A stretch of DNA of 64,000 nt from Branchiostoma belcheri. Its lineage: Eukaryota; Chordata; Leptocardii; Amphioxiformes; Branchiostomatidae. The notes below the pieces were generated by a model. The model searched no databases. It saw nothing but the letters and a program-made list of their open reading frames with translations, and had not been told where the DNA came from. The position numbers and the translations under genes are program-made. Below are positions 12,801 through 22,800 of the stretch, piece by piece. The DNA lies in the NCBI RefSeq assembly GCF_001625305.1, contig NW_017804243.1:2387-66386 (forward strand), written 5' to 3'. Position 1 is the first letter of the stretch, and each line of letters begins with the position of its first letter.

Positions 12801-15800
12801 GAAGCTTCCATGGTCTTCGGGTCTTCTGAGAAGGAACTGGAGCATCTTAGGGACCCGTCATTAGGTGGGGTTTACTTTTCTTGTTACCATAAGAAGTGAG
12901 GATGTAAGATGTTATACCCCCGGTATGATAATATCATGTTAGACAGGGCTGGGAAACATTTTTAACGAGGTTTTCTCTGTTCGGACCAGAGCGTGGCCAG
13001 CTAAAGTCCAAGGCCAACCCGGGAGACTCCAGGAAGAAGGAGCTGCTCCCCAGTGCCATCACTGAGGAGTTCCACTGTCCAGAGTCTTCCAACCCCAGCA
13101 GCCGAAACCAGCCCTGCTTCCAGGTATACTAAGTCTTACCTTTTACATATAAAGCAGATAGCCTTCTGATATAAGGCTTGTTAAGGTGCAATCTAAATGG
13201 TTCAATCCCAAGCAGTTCGTCACTTCTGCACATCATGATATAAAATTGTAGTAGCTGTAGAGTTAATGGGTCATCATACTTTAAGTTAGTATTCAATATT
13301 GGTCAACCCAACACACGTTTCCAGTGACTTACAATGAGTCTTGTTTTGGGGTAAATAAAATCAAATTCTACCTTACTTGTCTACTGATAGATAAGAGTCA
13401 GATGAACTTTCATAGCCTGAGTGTCAGCCTTGTTAGCTTTCGTCCGCTCCCCAAGATCCGCTCCCCCTCAACACGAAAGCTAACAAGACTGACACTCAGA
13501 CTACTTAGAACTTTCATGCTTCGCAAAAATAAATCCGTTCCCTCTGCCCTGCAGGCTGGCGACGTCCGAGTGAATGAGCAGCCGGCTCTCACCTCCATGC
13601 ACACCGTCTGGCTGCGCGAGCACAACCGCATCGCCGACCGCCTTCACGACATCAACTCACACTGGGACGAGGACCGCGTCTTCTACGAGACCCGCAAGAT
13701 CATCGGCGCGGCAATCCAGCAGATCACCTACGCGGAGGACCTCCCGATCGTGCTCGGGCTGAACGCGATGAACGAATACGGGCTGGTGCTGCGCCAGAAC
13801 GGCTACTACAGGTACCCTACTACATTTTTGTATTTATTAGTGTGTATATTTTCATGTGTCTGTAGGGGAGTCGGCCTTGGAGAGGAAACTACTGTTACTG
13901 TTGTCTTCTCCCCTCAGAATTTTAATTTCTGTGAAGTGGAATAAATAAATTAATAAATAAATACATGTTTAAAGTTAAAGCTTTTGGTCCAACATAAAAA
14001 TTCTCTCACCTAGAGCTTTCGACCAGTCACTCTGGTCTTCCTCAGTAGACTGACCCAGTGAGGCTTCACGTGGCTTCTTTGAAGTGTGACGTCAACATAA
14101 TTTTTTGTGTTGGACCAAAAGTTTTAACTTTAAACATATAACTACCAACACAGATGAACTTTCATGATAAAATATTAAATACATGGTTAAGTTCAACTGA
14201 ACAACACGTAACCTACGAATACCTTGTGAATAAGTGCACAAGCAACAGAGTGTCCACAGTAACTACAGGTACCCTACCTACATAGTTAAGTTACTGAACA
14301 ACACGTAACCTACGAATACCTAAGTGCAAAAGTAACAGAGTGTCCACAGCAACTACAGGTACCATACATGGTCAAGTTAGGCCACACTGATTTTTAAACA
14401 TTAATTTCATGGATGACATCTGGGCGCGCATTGATTTTTGCCAGTTAAAGAAAAAAATCACCTCCTGCGAGGCTCTGGCGTGGGTGCCATCTCTGTAGTC
14501 CATGGTATCCAGCGACAATTAGTGCTGCATACCGGTTCACTGGACTTGGATCCAGACTTGTAAGAATGTTTAGGTTCAAGTTCAAAAAAACCTAAAAGTC
14601 AAGAACCGAGTCCGGACTTATTACCATAAAAGACCATTTCACATACCCCTTTTCTTTCCAAACCACCTAAAACCTTCCGTAGATTGCAAAATCTTTGCTG
14701 CAAAATGAAGAAAACATTGCCATCGGGCATCATCCTCCATGTTATGTGGCCAAAGTTTCACCCCGACAACATTGCAAGGTTGTAAACATGCAATTTTTTG
14801 TATGCCATGGGCTTAGGTCCGGAGTTACAAGTCCGGACCTGAACCTAAACCTCTGGACTTGAATCCGGACCTGAACCTGAAATTGGGTTTAGGTATGCAT
14901 CACTAGCGACAATAGGGAGCCGCTGGTAACTATGGAGGGTGGCACACAGGCTGCCAAGGCTCCACGGGACTCAAGAACTCAGTACAGTGCCGACTCATAA
15001 ATGTACAGTCACATAAACCTACGAAAATAGTTGGGTGCACCAGTGCATATAGCTCCAAATTTTGGTGCACTAAGTTTCACGCACCCAGTATTTCTAACCC
15101 TGGTTCTAAATAAACCATCCATTCATTCCTACAGCGGCTACGATGAGACCGTGGACCCGACCATCTCCAACGTGTTCGCCACCGCGGCGTACCGCTTCGG
15201 ACACAGCCTGGTGGAGAGCGAGTTTGTGCGCTCGACGTCGGGCTACAACCACAACGCACACCCACCAGTGCAGCTGACACACAGCTTCTTCAACCCACAG
15301 GTAGGTGGTATAACATCATTCTGTTGTATTATGCTTTTTCCAGGACTGTGTCTGAGCATACTCCACGCATATCCAGAACCGTGCTTTATCCAGATCCAGA
15401 ACCTTGCTCAGGCATATGCATGGTTCTGGATAGTCCACGCATATCCTAGCCTAGTTACCAAATCTTACTCTCCAAGCGGAGGTTGTGGGGAATGATCGTT
15501 ACCTTTTTATATATGGTTGTTTTTTGTTGTTGTCCTGACCCCCACCACCCGTCGGTGGCCGGCGACCGTTCTCTGGCTAATGGATACTGCCTGGCCAATC
15601 TGACACTGTCGTTTTGCCACCGATAGCGATCTCCTATTATAGCTGCCGAGTCTTACATTTTCTCCTATTTGTGGAGAGGATGTAGGACTCGAGAGCTACA
15701 ATGTATAATAGATTTGGTAACCAGGCTACGCGTATCCACGGCTGTGCCTGGGGCAAATCTATGTTCTTGAACACAAGGGAATGATCCAGAATGATCCAGA

Positions 15801-18375
15801 ACCTCATTGTGGATGCTCTTTTTGTCATTGACGCTGTTTCTTCACCTCCCCCCCATGCAGCACGTGTACAACAACGTCCGGGGCGGGCTGGACTCCATCG
15901 TGCGCGGCCTCGCCAGCACCCCGCACGAGAAGTTTGACCGGTTCATCGTGAGCGGCCTGACCAAGAACCTGTTCGCGGACCCGGCGGGCTCCCTCGGGCT
16001 GGACCTGGCGGCGCTGAACATCCAGCGCGGCCGTGACCACGGGCTGCCGGGGTACAACGATTGGAGGGTGCTCTGCGGGCTCCCGCGGGCGCGAAGCTTC
16101 GCCGATCTCGCCACCGAGATTCCCGACGCCTCCACGAGAGCCAAACTGGCTGATCTCTACAAGTGAGTTGTGTTTCTGTGTAATTCACATTTAGTTCTTA
16201 AAGTAATAAGTCAACCGCCCTTCAGCGTAACACACCAGCTTCTGCATCTGTAGAGCCGGTATAACCGCCCTTTGGCGTAACACACCAGCTTCTGTATCTG
16301 TATAGCCGGTTTAACCGCCCTTCAGCGTAACACACCAGCTTCTGTATCTGTATAGCCGGTATAACCACCCTTCGGTGTAACACACCAGCTTCTGTATCTG
16401 TAGAGCCGGTATAACCGCCCTTTAGCATAACACAACAGCTTCTGTATCTGTATAGCTGGTATAACTGCCCTTCAGCATAACACACCAGCTTCTGTATCTG
16501 TATAGCCGGTATGACCGCCCTTCGGTGTAACACAACAGCTTCTGTATCTGTAGAGCTGGTATAACCGCCCTTCAGCGTAACACAACAGCTTCTGTATCTG
16601 TATAGCCGGTATAACTGCCCTTTGGCATAACACACCAGCTTCTGTATCTGTATAGCCGGTATAACTGCCCTTCGGCGTAACACACCAGCTTCTGTATCTG
16701 TATAGCTGGTATAACCGCCCTTCAGCGTAACACACCAGCTTCTGTATCTGTATAGCTGGTATAGCCGCCCTTTGGCATAACACACCAGCTTCTGTATCTG
16801 TATAGCCGCCCTTCGGCTAAACACACCAGCTTTGCAGGCACGCGGCGCGGCGGCAGCTGGCAACCTGTATCCCTGTATCTGTATAGCTGGTATAATCGCT
16901 GTCTGAGAACTTATGTTGACGTGTTACCCCCTACAGCCATGTGGATGACATTGACGTGTTCGCGGCCGGCCTGGCCGAGCGGTCCGTCCCGGGCGGTCTC
17001 CTGGGCCCGACGTTCGCCTGCCTGGTGGGACGCCAGTTCCGAGAGCTCAGGAAGGGCGACCGCTTCTGGTTCGAGAACCAGGGACAGTTCTCCCAACGTA
17101 AGTCATCCCAGTGTTTATTTGTATCGATCAGCTTGTGTTATTGTGCATTGTAATCTCCAAGTCCAAGCAGATCTTTTGGTGTATCTGTATTCTGTATCTG
17201 TATAGCCGGTATAACCGCCCTTAAGTGTAACACACCAGCCAGTATAACCGCCCTTCGGCGTAACACACCAGCTTCTGTATCTGTAAAGCCGGTATAACTG
17301 CCCTTCGGTGTAACACACCAGCTTCTGTACCTGTATAGCCTGTATAACCGCCCTTCGGTGTAACACACCAGCTTCTGTATCTGTTTAGCCAGTATAAGTT
17401 CTTATGTGAAGGTATTAGCATTATACATTTACTTTGCAAATATTACAGTTCTAGTTCATTCATTCCCTCCCTGCAGGCCAGCTAGCAGAGATAAGGAAGG
17501 TAACCCTTGCGCGTGTCCTGTGTGACAACACGGACGACACCACGTCGATGCAGCCTCACGTGTTCATTCATTCATTCACCCATTCATTCCTTCCTTCCCT
17601 CCCCTCCAGGCCAGCTAGCAGAGATAAGGAAGGTGACATTAGCGCGTGTCCTGTGTGATAACACGGACGACACCACGACGATGCAGCCCCACGTGTTTGA
17701 GCTTCCCGGCCCGGGTAACCGCCGCGTCTCCTGCTTCTCCATCCCCCAACCGGACCTCAACGCCTGGCGGGAGTCTTCCACCGTCGTGGGGCAGGTCAGG
17801 GACTTCTTCACAGGTCAGTCTGGTATCCTTAACATGCCTGTTTTATACAGAATCTTGCTTTATCCAGAACCTTGCTTTATCCAGAACCATGCTTTATCTA
17901 GAACCGTGCTTTATTCAGAACCGTGCTTTATCCAGAATCTTGCTTTATCCAGAACCGTGCTTTATCCATAACCTTGCTTTATCCAGAACCTTGCTTTATC
18001 TAGAAACGTGCTTTATCCAGAACCGTGCTTTATCCAGAACCGTGTTTTATCCAGAATCTTGTTTTATCCAGAACCTTGCTTTATCCAGAACCATGCTTTA
18101 TCTAGAACCGTGCTTTATTCAGAACTGTGCTTTATCCAGAATCTTGCTTTATCCAGAACCATGCTCACTCGCAGTTTGGATTGTCCACACGTATCCAGAA
18201 CCATGCCTGGGTCAAACTGTGCTGATCCTAAAACTAACCCATTCAGGCATAGAACTAGACAGTTAAGCCCCCCATTTGTACAATGTAGGTAGCTGCCCAT
18301 GTTCCACTGAGGATTTTCACCAACAGTTTTTCTTATTCCCTGTTTACAGACTACTTTGGAGGCCTTCGAGGCTGA
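6879..18375 (+). CDS. Secreted animal heme peroxidase (myeloperoxidase/thyroid peroxidase superfamily), 13 exons, 729 aa
   Basis: Exons: 6879-6889, 8530-8678, 9149-9281, 9589-9806, 11204-11377, 11948-12202, 12990-13123, 13555-13811, 15135-15300, 15861-16162, 16937-17097, 17610-17813, 18350-18375. The sum is 2190 nt and all junction phases agree. The start (MCQR) splices into a hydrophobic signal peptide (LLLILVGLVAIAT). A propeptide-like stretch leads to RTIDGRCNNLDNPLWGAA. The distal heme site is GQFLDHDIT (Asp218, His219), the calcium loop AFIDASMVYGSSEE, the catalytic Arg363 and heme-linking Glu366 lie in GDVRVNEQPALTSMHT, the proximal His467 in NVFATAAYRFGHSLV, and the conserved Asn/Arg region is LNIQRGRDHGLPGYN. 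Gln follows Glu366 where myeloperoxidase has its sulfonium-linked Met, so it resembles lactoperoxidase/TPO. There is no membrane anchor. Expected role: H2O2-dependent halide or tyrosine oxidation in secretions or granules. Confidence 0.95.
6890..8529. other. Peroxidase intron 1, no gene seen
   Basis: A 1.6-kb intron follows an 11-nt first coding exon. It contains sequence resembling short repeat debris (7780-7960, repeated TACGAATTACG/TTACGCC motifs) and the large CATT array. No coding exon is visible. Confidence 0.6.
8105..8470. repeat. (CATT)n microsatellite, about 180 bp uninterrupted
   Basis: CATT/TTCA repeats start at 8107 and continue in blocks to 8470. An essentially pure run lies at about 8250-8427, preceded by a GATT block (8228-8250). 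The flanking sequence CCCCTCAGGCCAGCTAG recurs at 17460-17620, also beside CATT repeats, so this cassette has moved or duplicated within the gene. All three frames are open only because the repeat lacks stops. Confidence 0.97.
8865..9105 (+). repeat. Decayed tandem copies of peroxidase exon 3 acceptor edge
   Basis: The true exon 3 begins after TTTTTTAG at 9149 with CTTCCGATGACGACGCGCGC. Three older copies lie upstream at about 100-bp spacing: near 8882 (AATCTGATGACGATGTGTGC), near 8967 (TCTCCGATGATGATGCACGC) and near 9070 (TAGCTTCTGATGACGATAGT). Each is preceded by GTTGTTT-rich intron. The copies are diverged and no longer coding. Confidence 0.75.
9276..9372 (+). repeat. Tandem copies of peroxidase exon 3 donor edge
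   Basis: The exon 3 donor reads AGAAC|GTAAGACG at 9281/9282. The same AGAACGTAAG core recurs three more times at roughly 28-bp spacing (near 9306, 9334 and 9360), linked by ACTTTTGATAAGACGTT. Related GATAAGACGTTAGAACGTAA units also link the exon 6 edge copies at 12300-12900. Confidence 0.8.
9807..11203. other. Peroxidase intron 4
   Basis: A 1.4-kb intron. At 10080-10200 and 10850-10910 there are pieces resembling inverted ends (CTGCAATATTGCAGA-type). Near 10435-10500 lies a fragment of the dispersed CACTGACGAAAGGTAGTAG element also seen at 41510, 44040, 56510 and 60890. No coding exon is seen. Confidence 0.5.
10950..11203 (+). repeat. Tandem copies of peroxidase exon 5 acceptor edge
   Basis: The true acceptor is TTGTACAG|GTGTTCAGTC at 11203/11204. 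Upstream copies read TTGTGCAGGTGTATAGT (10955), TTGTACAGATGTTTAGT (11027), TTGTACAGATGTGAAA (11077) and TTGTACAGGTGTGTAAA (11147), separated by TCACCTGTAGTTTCACCTG-type spacers. Several keep an AG acceptor and a pyrimidine context. Confidence 0.8.
11486..11557. repeat. Near-perfect palindrome, arms about 33 bp
   Basis: The left arm CTTCACTTCATGAATACCTA, then GCTTCGGATAG, is followed after a few bases by its reverse complement CTATCCGAAGC, then TAGGTATTCATGAAGTGAGG. The loop is about 4 bases. It lies in intron 5. It could be the remnant of a small inverted-repeat element; only the hairpin itself is seen. Confidence 0.85.
11804..11864 (+). repeat. Copy of peroxidase exon 6 acceptor edge
   Basis: CCGTTGTCCCCCCCAG followed by TGTACGACGGCGGTCTGCTC repeats the true exon 6 start (CGTACGGCGGCGGTCTGCTC, 11948) 132 bp upstream, including its polypyrimidine tract and AG. 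About 45 coding bases are copied. The copy then runs into unrelated intron (TTAAGTTATATC), so using it would break the frame. Confidence 0.9.
12318..12905 (+). repeat. Five tandem copies of peroxidase exon 6 donor edge
   Basis: Exon 6 ends ...GACCCATCATTAG|GTGGGG at 12202/12203. The last 50-60 exon bases and this donor are repeated near 12327, 12440 (short), 12520, 12655 and 12805, each GAGGAGGAACTGGAGCATCT, then TAGGGACCCATCATTAGGTG. Copies are joined by GATAAGACATTAGAACGTAAG spacers. All but the short copy keep a usable donor. The reading frame is partly degraded (for example GAGAAGGAACTGG in the last copy). Confidence 0.93.
13408..13508. repeat. Inverted repeat just upstream of peroxidase exon 8
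   Basis: GCCTGAGTGTCAGCCTTGTT, then AGCTTTCGT, is mirrored by ACGAAAGCTAACAAGACTGA, then CACTCAGACTAC, around a short CCGCTCCCC-rich loop. The hairpin ends about 50 bp before the exon 8 acceptor and probably represents a small foldback element. Confidence 0.85.
13970..14165. mobile_element. Inverted-repeat element, family B (CTTTTGGTCCAACA ends)
   Basis: The ends AAAGCTTTTGGTCCAACATA and TTGTGTTGGACCAAAAGTTTTAACTTTAA are inverted. The interior carries GAGCTTTCGACCAGTCACTC and GGTCTTCCTCAGTAGACTGA. The same element recurs at 44290-44540 (full) and 46090-46230 (one end), always beside GATGAACTTTCATGATA / CATCTGTGTTGGTAGTTAC flanks. It is non-coding. Confidence 0.85.
14255..14375 (+). repeat. 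Decayed copies of peroxidase exon 8 donor edge
   Basis: Exon 8 ends GGCTACTACAG|GTACCCTAC at 13811/13812. AACTACAGGTACCCTACCTA (14267) and AACTACAGGTACCATACATG (14352) repeat this junction with an 80-85 bp period and intervening CTGAACAACACGTAACCTAC. Both keep the donor. Confidence 0.7.
14505..14905. mobile_element. Interspersed element, family C, copy 1
   Basis: About 400 bp, from GCTGCATACCGGTTCACTGG to GGTTTAGGTATGCATCACTA, matches 33450-33855 over its length, with blocks such as GGACTTGGATCCAGACTTGT, GCAAAATCTTTGCTGCAAAA and TCCATGTTATGTGGCCAAAG. The right end holds internal inverted GTCCGGA/TCCGGAC motifs. A fragment also lies at 28770-28855. No open frame is conserved, so a non-autonomous element is likely. 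Confidence 0.8.
15540..15745. mobile_element. Inverted-repeat elements in peroxidase intron 9 (families A and D)
   Basis: The left part has family A ends (GTCGGTGGCCGGCGACCGTT, GGATACTGCCTGGCCAATCT). It is followed by a family D element, whose ends include GCCTAGTTACCAAATCTTAC at 15448 and GATTTGGTAACCAGGCTACG at 15710, with internal mirrored GAGTCTTACATTTTCTCC and GAGGATGTAGGACTCGAGAG. One seems to have inserted in the other. Confidence 0.65.
16203..16835. repeat. Minisatellite, unit about 59 bp, eleven copies
   Basis: Head-to-tail copies of CACCAGCTTCTGTATCTGTA, then TAGCCGGTATAACCGCCCTT and CGGCGTAACA, fill most of intron 10 of the peroxidase. The unit length is close to 60 with frame-neutral indels, so the minus strand reads open for over 200 codons. 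Five more copies lie in intron 11 (17185-17400), and single diverged units are scattered at 12255, 46680, 51640, 53990 and 56680. The array therefore grew from a dispersed element. Confidence 0.95.
17185..17400. repeat. Second array of the 59-bp minisatellite unit
   Basis: About four to five copies of the same unit as 16203-16835 (CCAGCTTCTGTATCTGTATA, then GCCGGTATAACCGCCCTT). It lies in the next intron, so the repeat flanks exon 11 on both sides and could promote recombination or exon loss. Confidence 0.9.
17456..17575 (+). repeat. Copy of peroxidase exon 12 acceptor edge
   Basis: CATTCATTCCCTCCCTGCAG followed by GCCAGCTAGCAGAGATAAGG repeats the real exon 12 start (17610) 130 bp upstream, covering about 85 coding bases (to CAGCCTCACGTGTTC) and the CATT-rich tract before it. 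Differences include GTAACCCTTGCG versus GTGACATTAGCG. The copy lacks a donor where it ends, so it would act only as a competing acceptor. Confidence 0.93.
17835..18175. repeat. Minisatellite, unit about 17 bp (TTTATCCAGAACCTTGC)
   Basis: About 20 copies of CTTTATCCAGAACCGTG and close variants fill the last peroxidase intron. Similar wording occurs in a dispersed repeat (15340-15450, 15725-15800, 18170-18260, 18930-19055, 27665-27790) that reads CGTATCCAGAACCGTGCCTG, so the array is probably an expansion from that element. Confidence 0.92.
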
Positions 18376-19463
18376 AGGAGGGAAGATGACGTCACCACAA
18401 AATGCTGCTATCAACAATAACTACAACCTCCAACCTTCAGGTGGTCACAGAACATGGATTAGGACTGAGATTAGAGACAGGATTAGAAATTGGATTTAAA
18501 ACCGGATTTAGAACCAAGATTAGAGTGAGGATTTGAAACTGTACTGTATTGAAACCGGATTAAGCCAGGATAGGAACTTGGATTTGAAACTGGATTGGAG
18601 CCTGAATTAGAATCAAAATTACAACTTTTGTACATTTTTGGGACTCTAATGCTAATTTTGTCCAGGACTGTACATGTGTATCTCATAGATACATAATGTT
18701 CTGATCCACACTGATAGTTTGTTGCTAAACTTTGTAGATATTATTACATTCTTATACAACATTTACTACAATTTAGAACATTCCACTTCCACTGTAAAAT
18801 CAATGTGTTTCTTTTACTAAAATACAAACTTTGTACAAGCGCCATGGAGTTGAAGCCATAAGTTTAGATGAAGAAAGCCTGATATTTTAAAGCATGAAAA
18901 GTTTGTAATTACGAACCCAAAACTGTCCTTTTGTATCCAGAACGTTGCCTATTGAGTTCTATGTCTGCATGGGTTAGGATCAGGCACGGTTCTGGATAGC
19001 CTCTGCGTATCCAAAACATAGATTTGCCCCAGGCACGGTTTAGGATACAAATGATAAATGTACAGTATGACGTACTTTGTACTTTCTGGCAATATTTTGT
19101 ACGTCTGGCCAAATAACTTACTTTACCTTGCTTCTTTGTTTATGTTTTTGTTTTCTTTGGCCTGGAGCCTGTTGTAAACAAATAAGAAATTTAGACATAA
19201 AAGATTTTAGAACATGACCGATTTTTTTCCTTATTGACTCTACTACTCGGGTTGCTACTGTAACAGAAAAGTCTGGTAATGAAAAATAATAATCAATTCA
19301 ACAATCAATGATTGCTAAACCAGTTATCCTACGACAAATCTTGAACTGTTGCAGTGGATTTGTTTTTTTGGTGATCTCTCCACTGCAAAATAATGCAGAA
19401 ATAAATATTATTATAAATAGATTAGTGAACAAACAATGACAAAAAAGGAGTTCGTTGGATACA
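18376..19463. other. Convergent intergenic region between peroxidase and the large minus-strand gene
   Basis: This 1.1-kb stretch must hold both 3' UTRs. It has a purine-rich GGATTAGAACC/GGATTTGAAAC repeat at 18440-18615 and an inverted copy of the TATCCAGAACC dispersed repeat at 18930-19055. AATAAA at 19400-19405 could end the peroxidase transcript. AATAAA on the minus strand at 19464-19469 could end the opposite gene. No further gene is seen. Confidence 0.55.
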
Positions 19464-19469
19464 TTTATT
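19464..19469 (-). terminator. Poly(A) signal AATAAA of the large minus-strand gene
   Basis: The plus strand reads TTTATT, giving AATAAA on the minus strand about 350 bases past the stop codon at 19819. Choice among the AT-rich signals nearby is uncertain. Confidence 0.5.
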
Positions 19470-19818
19470 TTACGTAACACGGAACAAAATAACACGACAA
19501 CAAACATCTAAATCATCCATGAAGTAACTGTTTAAATTACATTGATTTAAATTTCAATTTGATTTTGACAGGATTGCACCTTAGTTTACTCTTGAAGAAA
19601 AGAATGACCGATTTTTCCCTCTTGCTTATTACATGAAGACAATACACAACAAACAACGTATGACTAAATTGCTGTATAATACAGTTGAAAGTGATTTTAG
19701 CCTCACTAGATACTGTAATACACGTCATGTAGTAGACAATTTACGTTACATATACGAAAATTAGACATGAGTAGAATGGAGGCCTCCCATTGGACGAACC
19801 AGTCGCAGCCGCACATGC

Positions 19819-22800
19819 TCACAAGGGTCCATACCCAGCATTCATCAGTGCATTCTCCTACAGAGAAACATGAAAAAAAAGGAAACAAAAAAAATATATT
19901 TTAAGAATGTATGCAGACATACATACACACGCAGACATACATACACACACATACATGTACTCAGTGATACACTTAACTTTTAAGTTCTAACTTATCAAGC
20001 TCCTTTGAAAGATTGTAACCCCTATGAGATACTAAGCTGTGCAACCAAGGTCGCATTGTTAAGGTCATGCAGTCAAGGTCATGCTACAAGCTATAAGAAG
20101 ACATGGTGTACACATGAGTAGCAGCAGCCAAACACAAAGAGCAAATGAGCAAAAATTGTGTCTGCAGCTTCCTTTAGTAGCTTATATGTCATGCCACTGA
20201 ACTGAACGGCATGTGACATGTAACTGGCCATGGAGGTTCTAGGCTGTGCCTGATAATCTCCAAAGCAAAAATCTTAACCAGACAAAACAGGCACAGAGAT
20301 GTAACAGCCAAAGCCACCATTGCCATGCCTTATATGGTCTTGTGTGTTCCATTGAGGTCCTACCTGGCTATGGTACAAGGTCAGTCTGTCAGCAGGGGGG
20401 GAGGGGGGTCAAGTCACAAATTAGTACGTACACACTCAGGTATTACTTAACAAGTTGTTGGATGTATTGGAACATTTTATGCATGTTTCTCAAAGACATT
20501 CAGTGTGCTTTGCTCAGACAATGCTGCTTTGCTGACAATGCCGTCTTCCAAGATACACGTAGACTTGCTTTACTCATCTGTGTGTCACTGCTCCATAAGC
20601 ACCATTTTAACTTTGAAGGTGAGTGACTTCCTATTTTCTTGATTCTTGGATTAAAAAAGTACTAAACTAGACAATGTAATTTAAAACAAACCTTGGAACA
20701 TGGCTTGAATTATGACAGGAAATTTGCAAACGTGAATGAAAGTTTTCTTCTCTGCTCTGTTTTATCAACTTTTTGTGTGACTTGTTTGCTATGACACTAG
20801 GATAGGCCACCAGCTTGCTTGTACATTTGCATTTGAAGAACAGTGTCCCAATGATGGCATTATGTACCTTTGTCCTTTCTTCTTATTGCTTTGTTTTAAT
20901 GTTTCCTTTTATGTGTGAGGAGAGGGCTGACATAAGTTTCATAACTTTTTGCCCAATCCTCGAAAAATAAAATTGTGAATAAAATATTAAATGAAATGAT
21001 GGCAGCCCAAAATTGGGACATTACCTAACCAGCATAAAAATGTAATTTTCAATGGTTTAAAATTGTTATATAGTAACTAACATAAAACAGAAACAAACAG
21101 AACTGACCATGAGGTTGTAGAAGGTTTCTCCCATGGCCTCGTCATAGAAACCCTCCTCCCTCTGGTACACCTCACTACTGGTACCCTGCTTCTGTAACTG
21201 TGGTAGAAAGGGTGTAGGTTAGCAAACTGAAATATGCTTCAAGTTATACATGCAGTTCTGTACACAAACACACACACATAGACATGCAAGATACACATGT
21301 GCAAACAAACACACACACACATACAAAGCACACTCATGTACATACAATACATGTACAGAAATGCAAACAGACACATGCATATAATATGTACCTTTTGCAA
21401 CAAAAAAAAAAGTTGTTAGACAGGCCCTATGTGTAGATATTTGGTATGTATTGTATTGGTTGATATGGGCCTGTTTTGTGTGGTACCTTTTTGTCGAGTG
21501 ACTGCAGAACCAGTTGAGACAGAGGTTTGCTCTTCACTCCTCCCATCGTCTTCTTAAACTTACTGACGTTGTCAATCTTCAACAGCTCATCTCGGATCTG
21601 GGGGGATAGAACCAACATGGAGGTGTTGTCATGGCAACCATGGAGGTGTTGTCATGGCAACCATGGAGGTGTTGTCATGGTAACCGTGGAGGTGTTGTCA
21701 TGACAACCATGGGGTGTTGTCATGGCAACCATGAGATATCATGGCGACCGTGAAGGATGTTGTCATGGCAACCATGGAGGTGTTGTCATGGCAACCATGG
21801 AGGTGTTGTCATGGCAACCATGGAGGTGTTGTCAAGGCAACCATGAAGGATGGTGTCATGGCAACAATGAAGGAAATTGTCAATAAAAAAATGGCAACTA
21901 TGAAGGAAATAGTCATGGCAACCATGAAGGATGTTGTCATGGCAACTATGAAGGAAGTTGTCATGGAAACTGGAGGATTTTGTCATGGCAACTACAAAAC
22001 ATTCCCCTCCTCCAAAACTCCAGTGTTTTTTAATCTTGAAGGAATCAGGATATATATGTATGCTGTACATCATATTAACATTGAATTTCCCTTCCAATGT
22101 CTAGTTCCTTTGATTGTTCTCCCTTTAGCTGTTAAACGTCCGAGGCTGACTTACAGGGATGGGGATGCACTCCTCAGGGTTGTAGTGAGCGTCGTACACC
22201 TTCACCACCAGCGAGGAGTACTCCTTACACAGTCTGTCACTGCCTGTGTTCAGGGCTTCTTTCATACTCAACTCTACAGACTTCACAGCTATGTTGGTCA
22301 GAAACTCCTGCAGGAGACAAAACAGTGAGTGAGTGTTGTACACCAGTGTAGAGTACTCCTTACACAGCCTGTCACTGCCTGTGTTCAACTCTACAGACTT
22401 CACAGCAATGTTGGTCAGAAACTCCTACAGGAGACAAAACAGTGAGTGAGTGTTGTACACCAGTGTAGAGTACTCCTTACACAGCCTGTCACTGCCTGTG
22501 TTCAGGGCTTCCTTCATACTCAACTCTACTGACTTCACAGCAATGTTGGTCAGAAACTCCTACAGGAGACAAAACAGTGAGTGAGTGTTGTACACCAGTG
22601 TAGAGTACTCCTTACACAGTCTGTCACTGCCTGTGTTCAGGGCTTCCTTCATACTCAACTCTACTGACTTCACAGCTATGTTGGTCAGAAACTCCTACAG
22701 GAGACAAAACAGTGAGTGAGTGTTGTACACCAGTGTAGAGTACTCCTTACACAGCCTGTCACTGCCTGTGTTCAGGGCTTCCTTCATACTCAACTCTACA

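Noticed and set aside
16222-16863. 213-codon minus-strand open frame with a repeated YTGYTDTEAGVLRR-type pattern
   Set aside because: It is the 59-bp minisatellite read in a frame without stops; it lies in a peroxidase intron on the opposite strand and copies differ without coding bias.
17507-18266. Plus-strand frames of 154 and 206 codons extending past peroxidase exon 12
   Set aside because: Partly exon 12 or its duplicate read in another frame, then the 17-bp TTTATCCAGAACC minisatellite; the donor at 17813 and last exon at 18350 explain the gene.
20246-20626. 126-codon plus-strand frame
   Set aside because: No domain, no promoter or splice context, and embedded in the last intron of the minus-strand gene; codon use looks random.
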